Shown one piece after another: positions 35,292 to 42,465 of a DNA stretch of 56,912 nt; positions within the stretch are counted from its first letter, which is position 1; every line of letters starts with the position of its first letter. This DNA is from CAZUDO01 sp964618895 (GTDB lineage Bacteria > Desulfobacterota > Binatia > DP-6): the NCBI GenBank assembly GCA_964618895.1, contig CAZUDO010000104.1, forward strand, positions 1 through 56,912. Reading direction: 5' to 3'. The translations under genes and the position numbers were made by a program. Below the pieces are notes generated by a model. It was not told where the DNA came from and did no database searches. It saw only the letters and a program-made list of their open reading frames with translations.

Positions 35292-36226
35292 GCGGGCGGC
35301 TCACGCTGTTGGGCCCGCAGCGCCTGGCCCCCACGCTCGGCGCCACGCTCGCGTCCCTCTCGGTGCCGAGCGAGGCCCCGGTCGCCACGGTGACGGCAGG
35401 CTGGCAGGAGCGCGAGCCGGACGACACCGAGCTCGACCAGCACCTGGGCGGGCGGAGCGTGAACCTGACGCTCTACCGGCGGGTCGAAGAGGTCTTCGAG
35501 CGCGACCGGGAGTTCGAGCGCGGATTCCGCGCGCGGCAGGAGACGTTGCGGCGACTTCAGGTGCTCTATCGCGTGCGACTCGACGCCGCGCTCGCGGCCT
35601 ACAACGCACTGCTCGCGCTGCCGGGGGACGACGCGCCGCTGGTCGAGGAGCGGGCCGCGGCGCTCGATGCGTTGCGCGATCTCGACGGCCGTCACCTGAG
35701 GCGCGTGAGTGAGGTGCACACCGAGTTCGAAGCGCGCTGGCGGCCGGGCGAGCGCGAATCGCTCGCGCGCGCGCGCTCGGCGGTGGCCCATATCCTCGAC
35801 GGGGTCGCCGCGCTCGCGATCGCCGGCGGACACGTCGCCGTGCTGCTCAACCGCCTGCGGCTGCTCAACGTCGGCGCCCTGGCCCGCGGCATGACCGTCG
35901 TCGCCTGGTCCGCGGGCGCGATGGCGGCGTCCGAGACCGTGGTGCTGTTCCACGATGATCCGCCGCACGGAGCGGGGCACCCCGAAGCGTTCGAGGTCGG
36001 ACTGGGCCTCGCCCCCGGCCTGGTCCCACTCCCGCACGCGCGCCATCGGCTGCGCCTTGCCGACACGCGTCGCGTCGCGATCGCGGCGCGGCGCTTCGCC
36101 CCGAGCGCCTGCGTTCCGATGGACGAGCACGCGCGCCTCGACTGGGACGGCGCGCGCTGGGCGCCCGCCGCCGGAACTCGCCGACTCGGCGGGGACGGCG
36201 ACGTGATGAGCTGGAGCGCGGCGTGA
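35288..36226 (+). CDS. Peptidase S51-like (cyanophycinase/dipeptidase E-type) protein
   Basis: This is a 312-residue protein. The central strand-turn LARGMTVVAWSAGAMAASE carries the nucleophile elbow G/W-S-A-G with S208, as in S51 peptidases and cyanophycinase. The following VLFHDDPPHGAGHPEAFEVG, then LGLAPGLVPLPHARHRL, fits the fold. The N-terminal half is more diverged, with long Arg-rich helices (FERDREFERGFRARQETL). Cyanophycinases degrade amino acid polymers made by ATP-grasp ligases, so its place between two ATP-grasp genes is suggestive. The assignment rests on the short motif region. The GTG start overlaps ligase 3. Confidence 0.65.
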   Translation: MSGRLTLLGPQRLAPTLGATLASLSVPSEAPVATVTAGWQEREPDDTELDQHLGGRSVNLTLYRRVEEVFERDREFERGFRARQETLRRLQVLYRVRLDAALAAYNALLALPGDDAPLVEERAAALDALRDLDGRHLRRVSEVHTEFEARWRPGERESLARARSAVAHILDGVAALAIAGGHVAVLLNRLRLLNVGALARGMTVVAWSAGAMAASETVVLFHDDPPHGAGHPEAFEVGLGLAPGLVPLPHARHRLRLADTRRVAIAARRFAPSACVPMDEHARLDWDGARWAPAAGTRRLGGDGDVMSWSAA

Positions 36227-37389
36227 GATTCGCGAGCGTCGCAGGGGCTATCCCCTCGCCCACGATCGAGGGGCTGCGCGCCCGCGGGCCATGCTCGATC
36301 GCGGACGTCGACACGTTCCTCGCCGCGCACCGCTTCCCGCTGGTCGAGGGAGCGACCTCGACGTTCGTGTGGCGGGGCGAGGCCGAGGCGGTTCACCTGG
36401 TCCACATGATCTTCGGTCTGCCAACCCGCCAGTCATTCCTCCGCCTCGCGGGCACTGATCTCTGGTACCTGACGCTCGAGATGCCGGCGCGCTCGCGGGT
36501 CGAGTACAAGATCGAGGTGGTGCGCGGCGGGAACTCGGCGCTGATCGAGGATCCTCTCAACCCGCTCAAGACAAGAGATCCGTTCGGCACGAACTCGGTC
36601 GTGCAGGGGGACGGCTACACGACGCCCGAGTGGGTGACGCACGACCCGGAGGCACGGCCCGGCACGCTGGAGGAGATGGTGGTGCCGAGCGAGGGCCTCG
36701 GGCGCGACGCCCGAGTCACGCTCTACCTGCCGGCCCGGTTCCGGCGCACCCGACGATATCCGCTCCTGCTGGTTCACGACGGTGGGGATTTCCTGGCGTA
36801 CGCCGGGATGAAGACCGTGCTCGACAACCTCGTCCATCGGCTCGACGTGGCCGAGATGCTGGTGGCGTTCCTCCACCCCGGCGAGCGGCTGGATGAGTAC
36901 GCCGACCACCCGGGCCACGCGCGATTCCTGGCCGAAGAGCTGACGCCGCGGCTGGAGCGCGACTGGCCGCTGGCCGCGGACCCGGCGGAGCGCGGGATCA
37001 TGGGGGCGAGCTTTGGCGGGGTCGCCGCGCTCGCCGCCGCGGCCCGATACCCGGGCCAATTCGGCCGGCTGCTGCTGCTCTCGGGCTCGTTCGCCTTCAC
37101 CGACATCGGGCCCAGCCGGCGCGGCCCGGCGTTCGAGCCGGTGGTAAGCTTTGTCAACGCGTTCCGGCAGCGGCCAACCCGCGTGTCGGACCGGCTGTTC
37201 CTGTCCTGCGGGACCTACGAGTCGCTGATCTACGAGAACCGCTCGATGGTGCCGTTGTTCCAGTCCACCGGGATGGAGGTGCGCTACGTCGAGGCACGCG
37301 ACGGCCACAACTGGGAGAACTGGCGGGACCGCCTGCGCGAAGGGCTGTCGTGGCTCTTTCCCGGCCCGCACTGGATGATCTATGAATAG
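36223..37389 (+). CDS. Enterochelin esterase-like alpha/beta hydrolase with N-terminal E-set domain
   Basis: This is a 388-residue protein. The N-terminal domain (residues about 45-130, TSTFVWRGEAEAVHLVHMIF, with DPLNPLKTRDPFGTNSV) is an immunoglobulin-like E-set module as in Fes and in glucan-binding enzymes. The C-terminal alpha/beta-hydrolase has YPLLLVHDGGDFLAY, the nucleophile elbow GAS263FGG and a likely catalytic His in ARDGHNWENW. Fes-like enzymes cleave esters or amides of acyl-amino acid conjugates. The GTG start overlaps the S51-like gene by four bases. Confidence 0.85.
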   Translation: MRFASVAGAIPSPTIEGLRARGPCSIADVDTFLAAHRFPLVEGATSTFVWRGEAEAVHLVHMIFGLPTRQSFLRLAGTDLWYLTLEMPARSRVEYKIEVVRGGNSALIEDPLNPLKTRDPFGTNSVVQGDGYTTPEWVTHDPEARPGTLEEMVVPSEGLGRDARVTLYLPARFRRTRRYPLLLVHDGGDFLAYAGMKTVLDNLVHRLDVAEMLVAFLHPGERLDEYADHPGHARFLAEELTPRLERDWPLAADPAERGIMGASFGGVAALAAAARYPGQFGRLLLLSGSFAFTDIGPSRRGPAFEPVVSFVNAFRQRPTRVSDRLFLSCGTYESLIYENRSMVPLFQSTGMEVRYVEARDGHNWENWRDRLREGLSWLFPGPHWMIYE

Positions 37390-37413
37390 CCACCTGGGGC
37401 GCGGGGGGACACC

Positions 37414-38814
37414 ATGGCGGATGTGACGCGCAGGATCGGGCTCTCTCTGGGGGCTGATCTCTGCTGGCCGCTGTGCTACGAAGCGATCATGAAGCGGCTG
37501 GACCTGAAGCTGAAGCTCGGCGGCGACACCGTGCGGTTCGAGGTCGAGCGCGTCACGATCGAACCCTTCGACTTGCGCCAGCCGTGCGAGTATGACCTGG
37601 TCGTGGATCGGCTCACCCACTGGTACATGGCGAGCCGCGAGTGGATCAAGAAGGCGATCATCCTGGACCGGCTCTACGTGTTCAACAATCCGTGGTCCAT
37701 CCAGTCCATGGAGAAGCACACCACCTATTGCGCGATGATGAAGCTCGGCCTGCCGGTGCCCGAGACCTGGCTGCTGCCGCCCAAGAAGTACGAGCCCAAG
37801 GCCGACTTGGAGCCCACCCTCCAGCGCTACGCGCGACTTTTCGATCTTGGCGACGTGGGCAAGCGGCTCGGCTATCCGATGTTCATGAAGCCCTATGACG
37901 GTGGCGGCTGGACCGGTGTCTCGCGCATCGCCGACGAGCCCGCGCTGCGCGCCGCCTACGAGCAGAGCGGCACCAACCTCATGCACCTGCAGCGGGCGGT
38001 CGAGCCGCACGACCTGTTCGTGCGCTGCATCGGCTTCGGCCCGCAGACGCGCGTGGTCCGCTACGATCCCAGCGCCCCGCTGCACGATCGCTACACGCTC
38101 GACCGCAACGTGCTGCCGGCCGAGGAGGCGGCGGTCATGCGCGACATGACGCTGACCATCAACGGTTTCTTCGGCTGGGACTTCAATTCGTGCGAAGCGC
38201 TGCGCCGCGAGGGGGTCTGGCACCCGATTGACTTCGCCAATGCCTGTCCCGATTCGCAGGTCACCTCGCTCCACTACCATTTCCCGTGGCTGGTGAAGGC
38301 GAATCTGAAATGGTCCATCTTCTGTGCCGCGACCAAACGCCCGATGCGCCAGAATCTCGACTGGGCGCCGTACTACGAGGCCGCGCGGCCCGACCTGCCC
38401 TATCGCGACCGCCTGCGCGCCACCGGTGCGCTGGCGGAGAGGCACTTCGACACCGCGCGATTTGCGGAGTTCTGCGCGCGGCACCTCCCGCATCTGGACG
38501 AGGTCGCCTGGGAGTTCTTCGGAACCGACGCCGCGCGCGAGGCGGTGCGGGTCAAGGTCGAGGCGCTCTACCCCGCGCATGAGGTCGAACGATTTACCGA
38601 GCTGTTCTGGTCCCGCATCCGGCGCTGGCGCGAAGAAGAGGCGGGCACGAGCGCCAGCGCCGCGATGGCGGCGCCCACGCAGGCACGCCCGGCCGCTGAG
38701 CCCGATACCGCGCCCACGACCATTGCCACCCCGGACGCGCGAGCCGGCGCGGCCACCCCCGCCACCGCCACCGCCCGCCGCCCATCGCGACGCCGCCCAA
38801 CGAGGACCGCATGA
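37414..38814 (+). CDS. RimK-like ATP-grasp protein with Ala/Pro/Arg-rich tail
   Basis: This is a 466-residue protein of a different ATP-grasp branch from the three paralogs. YPMFMKPYDGGGWTGVSRI contains the ATP-binding K159, and GWDFNSCEALRREGVWHPID plus FANACPDSQ form the metal-binding end. The N-terminal region starts IGLSLGADLCWPLCYEAIM and includes VDRLTHWYMASREWIKKAI. The last 40 residues are low-complexity Ala/Pro/Thr ending RRPSRRRPTRTA. RimK-like ligases add amino acids such as glutamate to carboxyl groups. It follows the esterase by 24 bases and overlaps the next esterase (ATGA). Confidence 0.85.
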   Translation: MADVTRRIGLSLGADLCWPLCYEAIMKRLDLKLKLGGDTVRFEVERVTIEPFDLRQPCEYDLVVDRLTHWYMASREWIKKAIILDRLYVFNNPWSIQSMEKHTTYCAMMKLGLPVPETWLLPPKKYEPKADLEPTLQRYARLFDLGDVGKRLGYPMFMKPYDGGGWTGVSRIADEPALRAAYEQSGTNLMHLQRAVEPHDLFVRCIGFGPQTRVVRYDPSAPLHDRYTLDRNVLPAEEAAVMRDMTLTINGFFGWDFNSCEALRREGVWHPIDFANACPDSQVTSLHYHFPWLVKANLKWSIFCAATKRPMRQNLDWAPYYEAARPDLPYRDRLRATGALAERHFDTARFAEFCARHLPHLDEVAWEFFGTDAAREAVRVKVEALYPAHEVERFTELFWSRIRRWREEEAGTSASAAMAAPTQARPAAEPDTAPTTIATPDARAGAATPATATARRPSRRRPTRTA

Positions 38815-39536
38815 AACAGACGACACGCTGGCATTCCGACCGGTTGGGCGAGCAGGTGCAGGTCGTGCGCTGGGGCACGTTCGGCAAGCCGGTACTGCTC
38901 TTCCCCACCGCCGGCGGCGACGCCGAGGAGGTCGAGCGCTTCCACATGCTCGACGCGGTCGAGGAGTTGGTCGCCGCTGGACGCGTCAAGGTGTACTCGT
39001 GCGACAGCGTCGCCGGGCAGTGGCTGGTGGCCGGGCAGGGCACGCCCCAGCAGCGCTGCCTGATCCAGAATCGGTTTCAGCAGTTCGTCTACCACGAGCT
39101 GGTGCCGGCGATCCGGACCGACTGCCAGAGCCCCGAGATCGAGATCATCGCCACCGGGGCCTCGATCGGCGCGTTCCACGCGCTCGCCGTGCTGTGCCGC
39201 TACCCGGATGCGTTCTCGCACGCCGTCTGCATGAGCGGCACCTACGACATCGCCCGCTTCATCAAGGGCCCGGTCACCGAGGACCTGCGCGTCGCGACCC
39301 CGATCCACTTCCTGCCCGCGATGAACGGCGCCACGCTCGAGCGCCTGCAAACCCGCTTCGCCATCCTCGCCTCGGGCGAGGGCCGCGCCGAGGACATCGG
39401 CGAATCGTGGCGCGCCGCCCACGTGCTCGGAAGCCGCGGCGTCCCGAACCGCGTGGATTCATGGGGCAAGGACTGGAATCACGACTGGCCCACCTGGCGG
39501 CGCATGCTGCCGCAATACCTCGACGAGATTACGTAA
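38811..39536 (+). CDS. Putative esterase (alpha/beta hydrolase)
   Basis: This is a 241-residue alpha/beta hydrolase of the putative-esterase group. GKPVLLFPTAGGDAEEVERF sits at the oxyanion region, followed by IIATGASIGAFHAL with nucleophile S118. A likely acid and the histidine lie in the C-terminal WGKDWNHDWPTWRRMLPQYL. It is shorter than the Fes-like protein at 36223-37389 and lacks the E-set domain. It is translationally coupled to the RimK-like ligase and stops seven bases before the GCS2-CBS gene. Confidence 0.82.
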   Translation: MKQTTRWHSDRLGEQVQVVRWGTFGKPVLLFPTAGGDAEEVERFHMLDAVEELVAAGRVKVYSCDSVAGQWLVAGQGTPQQRCLIQNRFQQFVYHELVPAIRTDCQSPEIEIIATGASIGAFHALAVLCRYPDAFSHAVCMSGTYDIARFIKGPVTEDLRVATPIHFLPAMNGATLERLQTRFAILASGEGRAEDIGESWRAAHVLGSRGVPNRVDSWGKDWNHDWPTWRRMLPQYLDEIT

Positions 39537-39543
39537 GCGACCC

Positions 39544-41457
39544 ATGGGCCTGCAGAAGACCGAGACCGAGTTCGGAGGCGAGCGGCGGCGCGAGTTCATG
39601 CGCTCGATGCTGCGCGATCTGAAGGCGCTCGAGCACATGCTGAACGCCGGCATGATCGAGGAGGGCGTCACCCGGATCGGGGCCGAGCAGGAGATGTTCC
39701 TGATTGACCCGACCGGTCACCCGGTGCCGGCGGCGCTCATCGCGCTCGAGGCCGCCAAGAGCCCGCACTTCACCACCGAGCTGGGCCTGTTCCAGCTCGA
39801 GCTAAACCTCGATCCGCAAACGCTCGAGGGTCACTGCTTCCGCCGCATGGAGGCACAGCTCGCCGAGCGACTCACCCACCTCCGGAACGCACTCGCCCCG
39901 CACGGCGTCGGGTTCGTGCTCACCGGCATCCTGCCGACGCTGCGCAAATCGGACCTCGGGATCGAGAACATGGTACCCAACCCGCGCTACCAGGCGCTCA
40001 ATCGCGCCATGACCGAGCTACGCGGAGCCGAATACGAGATCGTCGTCAAGGGGGTGGACGACCTTCGCATCAAGCACGACTCGGTGATGGTCGAGGCGTG
40101 CAACGCGAGCTTCCAGGTCCACCTTCAAGTCGGAGCGAAGGACTTCGCCCGGCTCTACAACCTGGCGCAGGCACTGGCCGGTCCAACGCTGGCCGCCGCC
40201 ACCAACTCGCCGCTCCTGTTCGGCCGGCGGCTGTGGGCCGAGACGCGGATCGCGCTGTTCCAGCAGGCGGTGGACACGCGCAGCCCCGAGCACCAGCGCC
40301 ACGTGAGCCCGCGCGTCACCTTCGGCGACCGCTGGCTGCGCCGCTCGGTGATCGAGCTCCAGCGCGAGGACGTCGCGCGCTTCCGCACGCTGGTCGGGAT
40401 CGATTCCGGCGAGGACCCGATGGTCGCGCTTCAGAAGGGCGCGGTGCCGGAGCTGAAAGCGCTGCGACTCCACAACGGCACCGTCTACCGATGGAACCGC
40501 GGCTGCTACGGCATCACCGGCGGCAAAGCGCACTTGCGGATCGAGAACCGCGTGCTGCCCTCGGGGCCGAGCGTCGCCGACGAGATGGCCAACGCTGCGT
40601 TCTGGATCGGGCTCATGATCGGGCTGGGCGCGAAGATCGAGGACATCACGAAGCACATGGCGTTCGAGCACGCCAAGCACAACTTCCTCTCCGCCGCCCG
40701 TCAAGGCCTGGCCGCCCAGTTCACCTGGCTGGACGGCGAGGAGATCTCGGCCCTCAAGCTCATCACCGAACACCTGCTGCCAGTCGCCGCCGTGGGACTC
40801 ACCGCCGCCGGGGTTGACGCGGCCGACCGCGAACGATACCTCGGCGTCATCGAGCGCCGGGTGAGCTCGGGGCGCACCGGCTCGCGCTGGCTGCTGTTCT
40901 CGCTCGCCGCCATGAAGGATGAGGGCACGCTCGGCGAGCGCCTGAACGCGCTGACCCTGGCGACTGTCGCCCGCCAGCGCACCGGGATTCCGGTGTCGGA
41001 ATGGGAGCCCGCGGCGCGCGCCGAAGGCGGAGGATGGCGGCACAACTACGTCAAGGTCGAGCAGTACATGACCACCGATCTCTATACGGTGCACGAAGAC
41101 GACCCGATCGAGCTGGCCGCGCACTTGATGGAGTGGCACCGCATCCGCCACGTCCCCGTGGAGGACAGCGAGCACCGGCTGGTCGGCCTGGTGTCGTATC
41201 GAACCCTGCTACGCCTGCTCTCCGACCACAGCCCCGAGGGTCGTGCCGCCGCCCTGATCCCGGTCGGCGAAGTCATGCGGCGCGACCCGGTCGTGATCCG
41301 CCCAGAGACCACCACGCAGCGGGCGATCGCCATCATGCGCGAGCGCCGCGTCGGCTGCCTGCCGGTGGTGCAGGGCAAGACCCTGGTCGGGATCGTGACA
41401 GAGCACGACTTCACCGAGATCGCCGGCCAGTTGCTGGAAGAGAAGCTCGGGCACTGA
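39544..41457 (+). CDS. Glutamate-cysteine ligase-like (GCS2) enzyme fused to a CBS-domain pair
   Basis: This is a 637-residue protein. The N-terminal part (residues about 40-450) is a carboxylate-amine ligase of the GCS2 group, with TRIGAEQEMFLID, TTELGLFQLELNLDPQTLEG, KHDSVMVEACNASFQVHLQV and GKAHLRIENRVLPSGPS. The last 135 residues are two CBS motifs (VKVEQYMTTDLYTVHEDDPI and VGEVMRRDPVVIRPETTTQR) that usually bind adenine nucleotides. GCS2 enzymes form gamma-glutamyl-type amides using ATP, and the CBS pair could sense energy state. Direct fusion of the two is uncommon. It sits between the esterase and the M14 gene. Confidence 0.9.
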   Translation: MGLQKTETEFGGERRREFMRSMLRDLKALEHMLNAGMIEEGVTRIGAEQEMFLIDPTGHPVPAALIALEAAKSPHFTTELGLFQLELNLDPQTLEGHCFRRMEAQLAERLTHLRNALAPHGVGFVLTGILPTLRKSDLGIENMVPNPRYQALNRAMTELRGAEYEIVVKGVDDLRIKHDSVMVEACNASFQVHLQVGAKDFARLYNLAQALAGPTLAAATNSPLLFGRRLWAETRIALFQQAVDTRSPEHQRHVSPRVTFGDRWLRRSVIELQREDVARFRTLVGIDSGEDPMVALQKGAVPELKALRLHNGTVYRWNRGCYGITGGKAHLRIENRVLPSGPSVADEMANAAFWIGLMIGLGAKIEDITKHMAFEHAKHNFLSAARQGLAAQFTWLDGEEISALKLITEHLLPVAAVGLTAAGVDAADRERYLGVIERRVSSGRTGSRWLLFSLAAMKDEGTLGERLNALTLATVARQRTGIPVSEWEPAARAEGGGWRHNYVKVEQYMTTDLYTVHEDDPIELAAHLMEWHRIRHVPVEDSEHRLVGLVSYRTLLRLLSDHSPEGRAAALIPVGEVMRRDPVVIRPETTTQRAIAIMRERRVGCLPVVQGKTLVGIVTEHDFTEIAGQLLEEKLGH

Positions 41458-41460
41458 ACG

Positions 41461-42414
41461 ATGACGGGCGCTTCTCTTGACGACTCGCCCGCGCTGAAGC
41501 GTGTGCTCGCCCGATTTCGCGGCGAGGAGCCGGGACCCACGCTGATCGTCATCGGCGGCCTGCACGGGAACGAGCCCTCGGGCGTCGAGGCGATGCGGAG
41601 CGTGGCGGCGGCGCTCGACCCCGAGCGACAACTGCTGCGCGGCGACGTCGTGATGCTTGCCGGCAACGTGCGGGCGCTCGAGCGCGGCGTTCGGTTCATT
41701 GATCACGACCTGAACCGCGGCTGGACCGCTGGGCGCCTCGCCGCCCTGCGCGCTGCGTCGCCAGAGACTACGGACGCCGAGGACCGTGAGCAGCTCGAAC
41801 TGGCTGATGCGCTGGAGCAGGCGCTGGCATCCGCGCGCGGTCCGGCCTACCTGCTCGACCTCCATGCGACATCGGCCGAGGGCATCCCGTTCGCGATGTG
41901 TCGCGATGCCACCGAAGTCCGGAGCTTTGCGGGCGCGTTCCCGCTCACGCTGGTGCTGGGCCTGCTCGAGGCGGTGGACGGAACTCTCGCGAGCTACTTG
42001 GGGACGCGTTGCGTCGCGGTGGCGGTCGAAGGCGGACAGAACTCGAGCCCCGATTGCGTGCGGCATCACGAGGCCGTGATCCGGCTGGCGCTGACGGCTG
42101 CCGGGATCGTCGAGGAGCGTGCCGTGCCTGCGCTACCGGAGCATCGCCAGGCGCTCGAGCGCACGCGGGGCGATCTACCGCGCGTGCTCCGCGTCCTCCA
42201 TCGGCACGCGATCGCCGCCGACGATCGCTTCCGCATGGAGCCAGGCTTCACGAACATCCAAAGGGTCGCCGCGAACGAACTGCTCGCCCGCGACCGCACC
42301 GGCGAGATCCGCTCGCCGGGCGAGGGATTCATCCTGCTGCCCCTCTACCAGGCGATGGGCGACGACGGGTTCTTCCTGGGCCGCGAGGTGGCGGGGGAGA
42401 CGAGGGCCTCGTAG
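41461..42414 (+). CDS. Aspartoacylase/succinylglutamate desuccinylase-like M14 enzyme
   Basis: This is a 317-residue zinc enzyme. GGLHGNEPSG carries ligands H35 and E38, DLHATSAEGIP carries H135, and AVAVEGGQNSSPD probably holds the catalytic Glu. RFIDHDLNRGW is the substrate-binding segment of the AstE/AspA family. These enzymes remove acyl groups from, or hydrolyse, N-acyl amino acids and small amides. As the last gene of the right arm, three bases after GCS2-CBS, it may act as the catabolic partner of the ligases. Confidence 0.88.
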   Translation: MTGASLDDSPALKRVLARFRGEEPGPTLIVIGGLHGNEPSGVEAMRSVAAALDPERQLLRGDVVMLAGNVRALERGVRFIDHDLNRGWTAGRLAALRAASPETTDAEDREQLELADALEQALASARGPAYLLDLHATSAEGIPFAMCRDATEVRSFAGAFPLTLVLGLLEAVDGTLASYLGTRCVAVAVEGGQNSSPDCVRHHEAVIRLALTAAGIVEERAVPALPEHRQALERTRGDLPRVLRVLHRHAIAADDRFRMEPGFTNIQRVAANELLARDRTGEIRSPGEGFILLPLYQAMGDDGFFLGREVAGETRAS

Positions 42415-42465
42415 CGGGGATGACCCGATCGGACTGCTTTGGCTGCTCGCCTCGCGATCGACTCG

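Noticed and set aside
33999..42414. Right arm as a known N-acetylglutaminylglutamine amide (NAGGN) operon
   Set aside because: No asparagine-synthetase-like or GNAT gene is present, and the hydrolase set differs.
33999..42414. Right arm as a circularly permuted ATP-grasp/alpha-E/transglutaminase operon
   Set aside because: Neither an alpha-E nor a transglutaminase-like gene was found, and the ATP-grasps are of the standard order.
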